A stretch of 64,000 nucleotides of DNA from DATBJG01 sp963790545 (GTDB taxonomy: Bacteria; Acidobacteriota; Vicinamibacteria; Vicinamibacterales; JAMQPK01), in contig CAWBPA010000016.1 in assembly GCA_963790545.1 (NCBI GenBank), forward strand, positions 1-64,000. The letters run 5' to 3'. The position numbers were made by a program, and so were the translations under genes. Below are positions 26,118-35,344 of the stretch, in pieces. Each line of letters opens with the position of its first letter. Position 1 is the first letter of the stretch. The notes under the pieces are model-generated. The model saw only the letters and a program-made list of their open reading frames with translations. It did no database searches and was not told the origin of the DNA.

Positions 26118-28235
26118 TTAACGCGGCGGGACGCGTTGCTGAGGCCGAAACGCCACTCCCGCAGCATCGCGCGCCAGCGACCCGGCTCGGCGTGCTTCGT
26201 CCTGGAGTGCCTCCTGGACCCGGAAGTGCGGCTCCCAAGGCACGAGCTGTCGACGCCTGTAGAAGCCGTCAGCCCCGAGCCATCTGCTCTTCGTCGTGTC
26301 ACGGAACATGGCTCGGAGAGCGTGAAGCGCTTTGGCCTTGTGCTCGGCGGTTTCGATCGGGAACATCAGCTCGACCCGCTTGTCGAGATTGCGCGTCATC
26401 CAGTCCGCGCTCGCGAGATAGACGTCGTCGTCTCCGCCATTGTGGAAGTAGTAGATCCGGGAATGCTCGAGGAACCGGTCGACGACCGAGACGACCTCGA
26501 TGTTCGCGCTGGCGTGTGGAACCCCCGGGCGCAGAGCACATATCCCCCGGACATTGAGTCGGATACGAACGCCCGCTTGTGACGCGGCGTACAACGCTTC
26601 GATGATTTCATCGTCGATGAGCGAGTTCATTTTCGCCATGATCTCCGCTGGCTGGCCCGCGGCCGCACGGCGCTGCTCGCGATTGATGAGCGTGAGCAAT
26701 CGTCGTCGAAGCCCGGTCGGCGCCATGATCAGCTTTTTCAGGTGCGGCGGATCGGAGTATCCCGTCAGCGCACTGAAAAACGCGGTTGCGTCTTCGGCAA
26801 ACGGCTGGGAGGCCGTCAGGAGCCCGAAGTCCGTGTAGACCCGAGCGGTACGCTCGTTGTAGTTGCCCGTGCCCAGGTGGACGTAACGACGAAGGCCTTG
26901 CGGACTGCGCTTGACGATCAAGCAGACCTTCGCGTGGATCTTGTAGCCCCGAACTCCGTAGATGACGTGCGCGCCGGCTTCTTCGAGGGTGCGCGCCCAT
27001 TGTATGTTTCGCTCTTCGTCGAACCGGGCTGTCAGCTCCACGATCACGGTGACCTGTTTGTTCCGTTCGGCAGCGCGCTGCAGGCTTGCGATGAGAGGTG
27101 ATCCAGCGCTTGCCCGATAGAGTGTCTGCTTGATGGCCAGGACATCGGGATCGCTTGCGGCCTGTGCCAGGAGCGCAATTACCGGGTCGTATGCGTCATA
27201 CGGGTGATGCAGAAGCACGTCTCGCTCGTCGAGTACGGAGAAAAGATCCCGCTGCTCTCCGGCCAGAACGTCGACCGGCTGGAGCGACCGATCCCGCAGC
27301 GCCTCGAATCCGGGCAACTCCACCAACCCCATTAACAGGCGGAGATCGAGCGGGCCTGGCACGGCGTAAACGGCGTCCGCGGTCACATCGAGCTTGCGGC
27401 GAATCAAGGCGACGAGCTCCTTCGACGCCGCTGCTTCCACTTCCAGTCGGACGACTTCGCTGCGGCGTCGCCAGCGCAGCTCACGCTCGACGAGCTCCAG
27501 TTGCGTTCGCCCGCCCTCGTCGTCGAATTCCAGTTCGGTGTCGCGGGCAAGGCGAATGACCGACACCTCCACAATCGATTGTCCGGAAAACAGCTGAGGC
27601 AGGTGCGCGCGAATGATCTCTTCGAGAAGGACGAAAGCTACACCCTCTGCAGCTGAGATCTGCACGAGCCGCGCGAGCCCCGAGGGCACCTGCACGATCC
27701 CCAGGCGGTGATCGGCCTCGTCGGGTGCGGGGTTCAGAAGTATCGCGAGATTGAGGCTGAGCGAAGAGAGCAGAGGAAACGGTCGCGACGCGTCGATCGC
27801 GAGCGGCGTGAGCACTGGCAGTACGGCGTCCTTGAAAAACGCGCTGAGCGAAACGCGTTGTGCCTCCGTGAGCTCGTCAAACATGAGCAGTCGGATTTGA
27901 TGCCGAGCGAGGGCGGGCCATAACTCCTCGGTAGCCAGGCGGTACAGGTCGCTCACAAAAGCATGGGCCCGTTCCCCGATCGCAGCAAGCTGACGCGCGG
28001 GCGTCAGGCCGGCGAGATCGGGCGCGGTATCGCCTTCGGCCACGGCTTGCTTGAGGCCCGCGACCCGAACCATGAAGAACTCGTCGAGGTTCGAGGCCGC
28101 GATGGCCGCGAACTTGACGCGTTCCAGAAGCGGTACCGTCGGGTCTGCCGCTTCCTCGAGCACGCGTTCATTGAAGGCCAGCCATGACAGCTCGCGGTTG
28201 AAAAACAAGCTGCGGTCGTGCGCGTGGTTCGTCAT
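26118..28235 (-). CDS. ppk1: Polyphosphate kinase 1
   Basis: The 705-residue protein has all PPK1 domains: N domain (FFNRELSWLAFNERVLEEA), head domain, and the two phospholipase D-like C domains. The autophosphorylated histidine is H434 in YKIHAKVCL, and the second conserved histidine is H591 in LEHSRIYYF. It synthesises polyphosphate reversibly from ATP. The ATG at 28235 overlaps the ppx stop by four bases (ATGA), so the two enzymes are made together. Confidence 0.97.
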   Translation of the reverse strand: MTNHAHDRSLFFNRELSWLAFNERVLEEAADPTVPLLERVKFAAIAASNLDEFFMVRVAGLKQAVAEGDTAPDLAGLTPARQLAAIGERAHAFVSDLYRLATEELWPALARHQIRLLMFDELTEAQRVSLSAFFKDAVLPVLTPLAIDASRPFPLLSSLSLNLAILLNPAPDEADHRLGIVQVPSGLARLVQISAAEGVAFVLLEEIIRAHLPQLFSGQSIVEVSVIRLARDTELEFDDEGGRTQLELVERELRWRRRSEVVRLEVEAAASKELVALIRRKLDVTADAVYAVPGPLDLRLLMGLVELPGFEALRDRSLQPVDVLAGEQRDLFSVLDERDVLLHHPYDAYDPVIALLAQAASDPDVLAIKQTLYRASAGSPLIASLQRAAERNKQVTVIVELTARFDEERNIQWARTLEEAGAHVIYGVRGYKIHAKVCLIVKRSPQGLRRYVHLGTGNYNERTARVYTDFGLLTASQPFAEDATAFFSALTGYSDPPHLKKLIMAPTGLRRRLLTLINREQRRAAAGQPAEIMAKMNSLIDDEIIEALYAASQAGVRIRLNVRGICALRPGVPHASANIEVVSVVDRFLEHSRIYYFHNGGDDDVYLASADWMTRNLDKRVELMFPIETAEHKAKALHALRAMFRDTTKSRWLGADGFYRRRQLVPWEPHFRVQEALQDEARRAGSLARDAAGVAFRPQQRVPPR

Positions 28236-29791
28236 TCGAGGACTCCAGCCGGCCGGATGATGAGCGTCCGCCCGAACACCTCGACGAACATGTCCGATCG
28301 GGCGGTCGCAGCCATCTGCTCCATCGTGATGTCGCCCGTGCTGTCGAGCTCCAACACCCATCCCTTCTCCCCACGCACGAGCCGCAAACCTTGAACCTTC
28401 TGGAGATGCTCGGCATCAAGCGCATTGGCGACGCGGAGAATGGCAGCCAGCTTGTTGACGACGACGCGATCGAGCCGGTCGAGCGCGATGTATGGCAGGT
28501 GGCTTTCCTGCGGGGTCGCCCTCCGATGATAGCGTGCGATGTTGCCGACGATGGCCGTTTCCTCGTCGGAGAGGCCGAAGATCTGGGAGGCGGCTAGGAG
28601 GTACTGCGAGTGTTTGTGATGCGCCCGCAGGCTCACATAGATGCCGATGTCGTGCAGGAGGGCGGCCGTCTGCAGGAGCAGTCGCTCGCGGTCGGCGAGG
28701 CCGTGCTCGCCTCGAAGCTCGTCGAATAGACGGGTCGCCAGCTTGGCCACATGACGCCCGTGCGCCCTGTCGAATCGGAAACGGTGCCCCACGGCTTCGG
28801 CGCTTGCCCGGACCTGTCGCTCGAAATCATCCGTTCCCACACGGTCCCCGGACTCGAGAAGATCCAGGAGCATTCCGGCCCTCAGCGAGGCATCGGACAC
28901 GACCAGGCATTTGGCGGCTGTCTCCGACAGAAGCGTTCGGTACACGAGCAGCGCCGGTACAAGCGTCTCGGCTTCGACCGCTGGCAGACTGAAGCGGCTC
29001 ACGAGGCCGTCATCATCTAGTCGGGCCGCCTCTTCGCAGAACGCGAGGAATGCGGCGCGTGGGATCTCCCGAATGGTTTCGCCGTCCTCATGCTCCTGGA
29101 TATGGGATGCGGCCAGGCGCACGTCGCCCCCGATCGCCACCATTTGCGTCATGTTGCGAAGTGGGATCTGCAGTCGGATCTCCTCGATGACGGTGGCGAT
29201 GGAGCGTTTGAGAAGGGCGACCTGAAGATCGTGGCCATGACGGCGCAGATCCAACTGCTGTCGAAGCCGGATCGCACCAAGGGCAAAGACACCCGAGCGA
29301 TTCGGCTGCCCCTGCCGTAACAGGGTCAGGCTCGTGCTCCCGCCGCCGACTTCTGCCAGCAGCGTCGCCGCCCCTTCGAGCGCCGCATGGCCCTTCAGCG
29401 CATTTCGGACAGCAAGGTAGACCAGGCGGCTTTCTTCGGCTTCGGCGATCGTGTCGAAAGCGATTCCGGTGCGTCCGCGCACGCGATCGAGAAACAACTC
29501 TGCGTTCCGAGCCTCGCGGACGGCGCTCGTCGCGACGGCCCGCACGTGGCGCACGCTGTACCCGTCGATGATCTGACGGAATCCTTCGAGCGCCGAGAAC
29601 GCGGCATCGGCCGTCTGTGGCCGGATGACCCCAGCCGAAAACGTGTCGCGCCCCAAGAGCACGCCACGTGAGGCTTCTTCGATGATCCGAATGGGCTGTC
29701 CGGATGTGATCTCAGCGATGACGAGTCGAATGGCGCTTGCCCCCATGTCGAGGACAGCGACCAATTGGGGGACCGGCGTTGTGTCTGTCAT
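28232..29791 (-). CDS. ppx: Exopolyphosphatase / pppGpp phosphohydrolase with HD domain
   Basis: The 519-residue protein starts with the ASKHA ATPase fold of Ppx/GppA (VAVLDMGASAIRLVIAE, AVATSAVREARN, LAEVGGGSTSLTLL) and continues into a C-terminal HD-type helical domain (TAALLHDIGIYVSLRAHHKHS), as in long Ppx proteins. It hydrolyses polyphosphate chain ends and perhaps pppGpp. Its stop overlaps the ppk1 start. A pair of TGTAACG repeats 11 bases apart lies 58 bases upstream and suggests phosphate control. Confidence 0.95.
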   Translation of the reverse strand: MTDTTPVPQLVAVLDMGASAIRLVIAEITSGQPIRIIEEASRGVLLGRDTFSAGVIRPQTADAAFSALEGFRQIIDGYSVRHVRAVATSAVREARNAELFLDRVRGRTGIAFDTIAEAEESRLVYLAVRNALKGHAALEGAATLLAEVGGGSTSLTLLRQGQPNRSGVFALGAIRLRQQLDLRRHGHDLQVALLKRSIATVIEEIRLQIPLRNMTQMVAIGGDVRLAASHIQEHEDGETIREIPRAAFLAFCEEAARLDDDGLVSRFSLPAVEAETLVPALLVYRTLLSETAAKCLVVSDASLRAGMLLDLLESGDRVGTDDFERQVRASAEAVGHRFRFDRAHGRHVAKLATRLFDELRGEHGLADRERLLLQTAALLHDIGIYVSLRAHHKHSQYLLAASQIFGLSDEETAIVGNIARYHRRATPQESHLPYIALDRLDRVVVNKLAAILRVANALDAEHLQKVQGLRLVRGEKGWVLELDSTGDITMEQMAATARSDMFVEVFGRTLIIRPAGVLE

Positions 29792-29848
29792 CACCGCGTG
29801 CGGAGCGCTTGTGACGGCGTAGGTTAGCTGAAAGGACCCTCAACTGGA

Positions 29849-29866
29849 TGTAACGAACGTGTAACG
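29849..29866 (-). promoter_or_regulatory. Pho-box-like direct repeat upstream of ppx-ppk1
   Basis: On the minus strand CGTTACA occurs twice with an 11-base period (7-base repeat, 4-base gap). That is the architecture bound by PhoB/PhoP-type response regulators, although the repeat sequence differs from the E. coli one. Its position in front of a polyphosphate operon makes phosphate control plausible. Confidence 0.45.
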
Positions 29867-29904
29867 TGTCTCCGAGGGGACAGTCTTCTCAATACTTCAC
29901 ATCA

Positions 29905-30240
29905 ATGCCAGGAGCCAGGCTGAAGGGCGCGAAGGCAGTCCTGCGCCGCTTCAAGGGGCGTGGCGCGGACTTCCTCATGGGCCGATTCGACGCGGGCCAG
30001 ACCGTTGTCTGCTCATCCACGGGCAACTTCGGCCAGGCGATGGCCTACACGACAGGTCCTGGTCGGCGACCGTGATGTGCTGCGGCGATGCAGCTGTCGG
30101 CCCAGGCCCTCGGCCTTCTGTTGGAGCCGTCAGGAGCCGCAGGGCTTGCGGCCATCCGGGTTCACGATTTGCCGGGAGATCGGCTGGCTACGGTCTTGAC
30201 CGGCAGCAACGTACACCCTGAGCACCTTCGCGGACTCGCG
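29905..30240 (+). pseudogene. Decayed threonine dehydratase-like PLP enzyme
   Basis: Two pieces in one frame are recognisable. The first (29905-30050) reads RLKGAKAVLRRFKGRGADF and STGNFGQAMAY, from the N-terminal PLP-binding part of threonine dehydratase-type enzymes. The second (30100-30240) reads LLLEPSGAAGLAAI and ATVLTGSNVHPEHL, from the C-terminal end of the same catalytic domain. The roughly 150-200 residues between them are missing and a stop lies at the junction. This is internal deletion, not a single-base error. Confidence 0.65.
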
Positions 30241-30319
30241 CCTAGCGACTCTCCCTGGCACTCTCGAAGCCCTTCCTCCGCCAGTGCGAGCGTGAAGCAA
30301 CCTGATGCGGCGACGCGTG

Positions 30320-30700
30320 CTATTTGACGGGAGCGCCGATCCACCATGTCACACCGTTCTGATCGATGACCCCGGCATTTCGGTGCCCATACGGCTTGTC
30401 TTCTGGCTCGCTTTCGGACGTCGCTCCCGCCTGAAGCGCTCGTGCGTACGTGCCGTCGACGTCCTCCACCCACAGATAGAGTGCTGCAGGACGAGGCTTC
30501 CAGGGTCCGCCAGCCTGACCGAGCATGACGAGCGAATCGCCGATCCTGATCTCGGCGTGCATCACGGTGTTATCCGGTCTCCGCTGACAGTTGGCTTCGG
30601 TGCCGCCAAAGCCCGCTTTCAGAAATGCGAGTTCCGCTTCCGCGTCAGCCACCACGAGGTAGGGCGTTACGGTCCGATACGTGTCTTTTGAATCTGCCAT
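30320..30700 (-). CDS. VOC / PhnB-like family protein
   Basis: The 126-residue protein is a PhnB-like VOC domain: VTPYLVVADAEAELAFLKAG, VMHAEIRIGDSLVML, and the late segment GVIDQNGVTWWIG. Many such proteins accompany AraC or sigma genes. The next gene on the same strand upstream is an AraC regulator that ends 12 bases before this start, so they are probably co-transcribed. Function unknown. Confidence 0.87.
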   Translation of the reverse strand: MADSKDTYRTVTPYLVVADAEAELAFLKAGFGGTEANCQRRPDNTVMHAEIRIGDSLVMLGQAGGPWKPRPAALYLWVEDVDGTYARALQAGATSESEPEDKPYGHRNAGVIDQNGVTWWIGAPVK

Positions 30701-30712
30701 GACGTCATCGTC

Positions 30713-31552
30713 TCAAATGCCGTGATCGGCGAATTGTAAGAATTTGACGTGGTTCTGAAACGACGTTCTGCCTGACTGATAGCCGGTTGGCGTGATTCCG
30801 GCGAACGAACGAAAGTCGTGATTGAAGTGCGCTTGATCGAAGTAGCCGCAGTCGACGGCGACGCGCGTCCAATCGACGCGACCGCCTCGACCCGACAGCG
30901 CCAACGCGCGCTGGAATCGACGAATGCGACAGTAGCGCTTCGGGGTCAAGCCCACTTCGATCTTGAATCGCTCGATGAATCGCTTCGCGCTCAACCCGAT
31001 GACGTCTGTGACCGCCGCAATGCTCGTCGTCGATGGCGCCCGATCGAAGGCGGCCAACGCAAAGTTGACGGCCGGATGCAGCCCTGGCGGACGCCACGTT
31101 TCCAGAAGTACCGCTTCGAGAACATTGAGCTTCGCATCAATGTTGTCGCTCTCTAAGAGCCGTTCGCGCAACGCCGCTGTACGACGGCGACCCCAGAGCG
31201 ATTCCAGCGGGACGTCAGCATCACTCGCCTCGTGCGCGGGCATTTGCATGAAGGGGACCGTACCTCCCGCTTTGAAGGCAACACCTGCGACGCACTCCTG
31301 TTCGGATGTATCAATGATCTGGAAGCGCGATTGCACGCCGGCCAACACGGAACCCGACGTCGCGACATACTGGTGTAGGGCCTCTGGATCGTAGAGGCGC
31401 GTTTGGTCCTCCTTCAGATTGATGATCAACTGCGCCGCGCCGGTTGGCAGGATCCGCTCGAGCGCGTGCGGGCGCGGGTCGTTCTGATACACCCAGATCG
31501 ATGCGATGAACACATCGAGCGGCGGCCTCGGAACACGATGACGATAAAGCAT
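30713..31552 (-). CDS. AraC-family regulator (DUF6597-type N-terminal domain)
   Basis: The 279-residue protein has an N-terminal domain of the DUF6597 type (LPTGAAQLIINLKED, GVAFKAGGTVPFM) and a C-terminal AraC HTH (IGLSAKRFIERFKIEVGLTP, YFDQAHFNHDFRSFAGITP). It precedes the PhnB-like gene by 12 bases on the same strand, so it probably regulates and is co-expressed with it. Confidence 0.9.
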   Translation of the reverse strand: MLYRHRVPRPPLDVFIASIWVYQNDPRPHALERILPTGAAQLIINLKEDQTRLYDPEALHQYVATSGSVLAGVQSRFQIIDTSEQECVAGVAFKAGGTVPFMQMPAHEASDADVPLESLWGRRRTAALRERLLESDNIDAKLNVLEAVLLETWRPPGLHPAVNFALAAFDRAPSTTSIAAVTDVIGLSAKRFIERFKIEVGLTPKRYCRIRRFQRALALSGRGGRVDWTRVAVDCGYFDQAHFNHDFRSFAGITPTGYQSGRTSFQNHVKFLQFADHGI

Positions 31553-31830
31553 GACGGCCGGTCCAGAAACCTTCGGTGTCCGGTCTCACGTTCAGTCTAG
31601 CGCGGTCATTGCCAGCGGTCTATTCCACGAACGCCAATAGCCTTCCGATTTCCGGCGATACTCATGCAAAACTGGCATAGTGTCGGGCTCGAGACCATCG
31701 CAGAAAAGTGGACGTCGAACGAGCCTAGCTCGGCATGTTCCGCAACGTGCCAGCCGCTAATCGGTCGCTAGACGGCGGGCTTCGGATCCTGGGGCCATTC
31801 GAGATCTTTGGTAGGAGCCGGTTGCCGACG

Positions 31831-32331
31831 CTACGGGACCCAGCCGGGCAGCTCCGATGCCTGCCGAATCCAGCTCGCCATGAGCTTCTCGTCGAGCTGG
31901 TCGTCCTCGTGGATGTCGAGGTAGCGCACTTCCTTGTGCTTGGACTCGCCGGGAGGGGAAGGACGCAGTGACGTGCCTCGGAAGAAAGCCACTTTGACGT
32001 ACTTCGTGAAGCAATGAAAGTCGAGGAACCAGCCCTGGCCCTCGATGCCATAGAAGGGCGAGTTCCACTTCACGGCCTTGCGCACGTTGGGCACGGTGCG
32101 CACGATGAGCGCGTCGAGGCGGCGCCCGACGTCGCGTTTCCAGCCCGGCATGGCCGCGATGTAGGCCTGCACGGGGGCGTGGCCGTCGGCCTTCGCGATC
32201 TGAGGGTTGCCGCCTGAGAGGAGCTTCGGCTTGGCCGCGGCGGGCTTCCCCTTACTTCGAAGGTTTCGACTTGCCAGAACGGTTGAGGGCGACCGCCTGG
32301 CGAACGAGCGCCGTGAACGCGGACTCGTCAA
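31831..32331 (-). CDS. DUF1801 family protein
   Basis: The core from about residue 38 reads LLSGGNPQIAKADGHAP, MPGWKRDVGRRLDALI, VKWNSPFYGIEGQGWF and VRYLDIHEDDQLDE, which is a DUF1801 (YdhG-like) protein. The start is uncertain because the first 30 residues are not conserved and overlap the upstream DUF1801 gene. A frameshift near 32250 could have removed the true start. The fold is small alpha/beta; function unknown. Confidence 0.8.
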   Translation of the reverse strand: MTSPRSRRSFARRSPSTVLASRNLRSKGKPAAAKPKLLSGGNPQIAKADGHAPVQAYIAAMPGWKRDVGRRLDALIVRTVPNVRKAVKWNSPFYGIEGQGWFLDFHCFTKYVKVAFFRGTSLRPSPPGESKHKEVRYLDIHEDDQLDEKLMASWIRQASELPGWVP

Positions 32332-32674
32332 CTTCTTCTCCTTCGTGGATGTCGATCGCGCGGCGTACGTTTCCGTCGAGACTCGAGTTGAAGAGACGGG
32401 CCGGATCCTTCAGAGACGCGCCCTTGGCGAAGGTCAGCTTCACGACGCTCTTATAGGATTCGCCGGTGCAGATGATGCCGTCGTGCGACCAGACCGGGGT
32501 GCCGGGTTTGGTTGGTTTGACCCACTTCCACTCCTCGACGACGTCCGGGTCGGCTTTCTTGATGAGCGTGCGCATTCTGCTGAGGGTTTTCCCGCGCCAG
32601 TCCCCGAGTTCGGCGATTCGTTTCGAGATGAGCTCCGATGCCGACTGGTCTTGGCTCGCGCCCGACTTTTTCAT
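32252..32674 (-). CDS. DUF1801 family protein
   Basis: The 140-residue protein begins MKKSGASQDQSASELISKRI and contains VVEEWKWVKPTKPGTPVWSH and RAIDIHEGEEVDESAF, clear DUF1801 features. It is followed by a second DUF1801 gene on the same strand with overlapping ends, so this is a tandem pair. The two proteins are only distantly similar. Function unknown. Confidence 0.85.
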   Translation of the reverse strand: MKKSGASQDQSASELISKRIAELGDWRGKTLSRMRTLIKKADPDVVEEWKWVKPTKPGTPVWSHDGIICTGESYKSVVKLTFAKGASLKDPARLFNSSLDGNVRRAIDIHEGEEVDESAFTALVRQAVALNRSGKSKPSK

Positions 32675-32711
32675 GTTCTCGTCCTAGAAGTTCCAGATAT
32701 ATCAATCCCGC

Positions 32712-33197
32712 TCACGCCGACCGGCGGAAGGGAACAAGTTGGCGGATGCGGCTGTCCCGCAAGTACAGGCCGCCCCAGGCGAGAATTCCGACGACCAACG
32801 GAATCGCCGCACGCGCCGTGTCTGCGATCCGCAAATGAGTGGCCACCGCGCCGCCGAGATAGCCGGTCAGCAGGATTGCGGCAATGACAGAGGTTTGCGG
32901 GACAAGGTAGAGCACCACCAAGGCGCATTCCGCAATGACAATGGGGACGATGGCCGATTCGGGATAGCCATAGCCCGTCACAATTTCGGCCACCGCGTAG
33001 GTGTGGTAGGTGGCCCTGAACCAAGCGCTGCTCAGCAGCTGCGCGACCACCAGAAAGGAAAGGAGCCAGCCGGTCCGGAGCATCCAGCGGGGAGCGGAGA
33101 CGGTGCGAGCGGTTGCAGTAGACATCTGGTACCTCTCCGTGGGCGAGAGGGCCGGTCGCGGTGCGGCAATCGTCTGCCCGGTGGCTTGCATGTTCAT
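32712..33197 (-). CDS. DoxX-like membrane protein, ECF41 target
   Basis: Read from the ATG at 33197 behind GGAGGCAAG, the 161-residue protein has four membrane spans and the DoxX-like segments TGYGYPESAIVPIVIAECAL, LTGYLGGAVATHLRIAD and GGLYLRDSRIRQL. The ECF41-type promoter at 33267-33293 lies about 70 bases upstream, between this gene and the ECF41 sigma factor, so it is a probable direct target. Confidence 0.85.
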   Translation of the reverse strand: MNMQATGQTIAAPRPALSPTERYQMSTATARTVSAPRWMLRTGWLLSFLVVAQLLSSAWFRATYHTYAVAEIVTGYGYPESAIVPIVIAECALVVLYLVPQTSVIAAILLTGYLGGAVATHLRIADTARAAIPLVVGILAWGGLYLRDSRIRQLVPFRRSA

Positions 33198-33266
33198 GAC
33201 TTGCCTCCTTGAGGGCGCCGCGAAGCCGTTTAGATCGAATCGGCTTGATTCGCCCCTCGCAAGGAT

Positions 33267-33293
33267 GACGGAACGACCGGAAGAAATGTGACG
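33267..33293 (-). promoter_or_regulatory. ECF41-type promoter for the DoxX-like gene
   Basis: On the minus strand CGTCACA is followed after exactly 16 bases by CGTC. Only the first base of the -35 element differs from the ECF41 consensus TGTCACA-N16-CGTC. It lies between the sigma gene stop (33306) and the DoxX start (33197). Confidence 0.7.
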
Positions 33294-33305
33294 ACCGCCC
33301 ATCTT

Positions 33306-34197
33306 TCAGGGCTCGATGGCCGACAGATCGAGCCGACTGAGCCGGTCTGGATCCGCCAGGATGTCCATCTCGACGACCTTGCCGCCCGCAATCGTGAAGC
33401 CGATCACGGAAAGCAGGCGCCCGTCCGGAAGGCGCGACACGACGCCAATGTTGCCATTCACCAGGACCACCTGACTGGACAACCCGAGCTTCGAGAACGC
33501 TGCGGCTTGTGCCACGACCGCCTGAGCCCCACGCACGAGGCGCGACATGCCCTTGGCCGCTCCGCCATCAGCCCGCAGCACGATCTCCGGATCCAGGACG
33601 GCGACCAGCGCTTCGAAATCGCCGTTCTGGACGGCCGCGAGAAACGCGTCGACGACGCGGCGCTGCTTCCGGAGGTCCGCGTCTGAGGTCGGCGCCTGGC
33701 CCTGGACCGTCCGGCGCGCGCGGCTCGCGAGCTGGCGCGTGGCGACGACCGAGCGATCCACGACGGGCGCGATCTCCTCGAAGGTCATCCCAAACACATC
33801 GTGGAGCACGAACGCCAGTCGTTCCGCCGGCTCCAGCTTCTCGAGGACGACGAGCAGCGCCAGACCGACAGAGTCGGCGAGCATGGCGTCCGTCTCGGGC
33901 CCTTCGTCCCCACGACCGATCGCGCGAGACGATCGGATCCGGCACGTGCACGTCCAAGGGATCCTCCCGGCGCGACGCGCGCGTTCGCAGCATGTCCAGG
34001 CACACGCGCGCCACGACCGTCGTCAGCCATCCCCGCAGGTTGTCGACACCACTGACATCCGTGCGGCTCAACCGGATCCAGGCTTCCTGGACGGCGTCCT
34101 CCGCCTCGCTGACCGATCCGAGCATGCGATACGCGACCGCCCGCACGTGCGGTCTGTGCTCTTCGAATTGCTCGGCGAGCCGCTCAGGTGTGGGCAT
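33306..34197 (-). CDS. ECF41 (SigJ-type) sigma factor, copy 2 (frameshifted)
   Basis: Region 2 starts LAEQFEEHRPHVRAVAYRML and continues through GWLTTVVARVCLDML and VHVPDPIVS. Near 33925 the protein moves to another frame: AIGRGDEGPETDAMLADSVG, then region 4 (TFEEIAPVVDRSVVATRQLA) and the SnoaL-like extension with DGGAAKG and DPDRLSRL. It is most like copy 1 at 9287. A perfect ECF41 promoter lies at 34234-34260 in front of it and another in front of the downstream DoxX gene, so the pair is an autoregulated module. Confidence 0.85.
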
Positions 34198-34198
34198 C

Positions 34199-34225
34199 AG
34201 TCACATTCCTCCAGCGCGGTCCGTC
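34199..34225 (+). promoter_or_regulatory. Possible ECF41-type promoter toward the patatin gene
   Basis: AGTCACA-N16-CGTC on the plus strand, nearly back-to-back with the sigma factor's own promoter. The first base of the -35 differs from consensus. The patatin ATG is about 220 bases downstream, so the match could be chance. Confidence 0.35.
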
Positions 34226-34233
34226 ATTGTACT

Positions 34234-34260
34234 GACGGACGAGACGGCGCTGATGTGACA
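34234..34260 (-). promoter_or_regulatory. ECF41 autoregulatory promoter, copy 2
   Basis: On the minus strand TGTCACA is followed after exactly 16 bases by CGTC, a perfect match to the published ECF41 promoter. It is 37 bases upstream of the sigma factor start at 34197. Confidence 0.8.
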
Positions 34261-34444
34261 GGTCCGACGGCGAAGGCGGTTCAGGTTAGTCGAACGGCGC
34301 AGAGCTTGCCAAGGTGACTGCACTCGCTTGACTTCCCGGATGGGGACCGGCAGGCTGCCGACGTTACGTGCCTGCGAGTTTGTCGCGCCCTCATCACGCA
34401 CCCTTTTGAGCCGGTGCCCTATACTGAAAAAGGGGCCCACGCAT

Positions 34445-35344
34445 ATGTCATCGGTCCCGGCGCCCGCGGCCTGGTTACCGCAGTCCCTGGCTGGAATCAG
34501 CCGCTCCCATCAATCTGACGCGGATTCGACAGTTCGCGTCGCGGTGGTGCTGAGCGGCGGAGGGCTGCGTGGTGCAGGTCATATCGGGGTCCTTCAGCAA
34601 CTTGTCGCCCACGACATCCGCATCGACATCATCGTCGGCGCGAGCGCGGGCGCAGTTGTCGCTGCCTACTATGCGGCGGTCGGACTCACGCTCGATGAGC
34701 TGATTCGCGACGCGACGGAATTTCGTGGCCGCCATCTGCTTGCCCACAGCCTGAACGTCCGTCTCGGACAGCGGCTCGATCGAGTTCTGAGGGGAGCAAG
34801 CGGACTGATTCCCACGCGCCTCGAGCAGCTCGAGCGCGCAACGTTCGACCGGCTGCATCACGGCGTTCGCGGAATGGGCGTCGTGTGCCACGAGCTGAGG
34901 AGTGGCGGACCGCGCTACTTCTCGACCGGCTGCGATTGGGGTGTCTCTGTCAGCGACGTCGTCCGCGCAAGCGCGTCCATCCCCTATCTGTTCCCTTCGA
35001 TTCCTGTGCAATGTGATGAGGAACGTCTGCTTCTGACCGATGGCGGGATCAGCGACGGCCTTCCGATTGCGTTTGCGCGACGCCCACCGTTGTCAGCGAC
35101 ACATGTGATCGTGTCGGACTGCCGTTGGCTCACAGCCGGCGCTCCGGACAGCAGCGAGCATCTTATTTATGTGAGACCCCGGCTTTTCACGACCGGAACG
35201 CTGTGGGCGCCGTCGTCCACATTGCTGGCTGCCGTCCGGGAGGGCGCCGCCGCGGTCACCGACGAGATCGTGGACCGCGCGCGAAGTTGGCGTCGCGCTC
35301 TTGCCGCGGGGCACCCGGACCTCGCTGCTCACCCGGGGCGCTGA
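34445..35344 (+). CDS. Patatin-like phospholipase
   Basis: The 299-residue protein has the full patatin dyad: the oxyanion loop GGGLRGAGHIGVL at 38-50, the nucleophile S67 in VGASAGA, and D199 in LTDGGISDG. Family members hydrolyse acyl chains from phospholipids or other lipids. No signal peptide or membrane span is visible. It diverges from the ECF41 copy 2 gene, with a possible ECF41 promoter pointing toward it. Confidence 0.9.
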   Translation: MSSVPAPAAWLPQSLAGISRSHQSDADSTVRVAVVLSGGGLRGAGHIGVLQQLVAHDIRIDIIVGASAGAVVAAYYAAVGLTLDELIRDATEFRGRHLLAHSLNVRLGQRLDRVLRGASGLIPTRLEQLERATFDRLHHGVRGMGVVCHELRSGGPRYFSTGCDWGVSVSDVVRASASIPYLFPSIPVQCDEERLLLTDGGISDGLPIAFARRPPLSATHVIVSDCRWLTAGAPDSSEHLIYVRPRLFTTGTLWAPSSTLLAAVREGAAAVTDEIVDRARSWRRALAAGHPDLAAHPGR

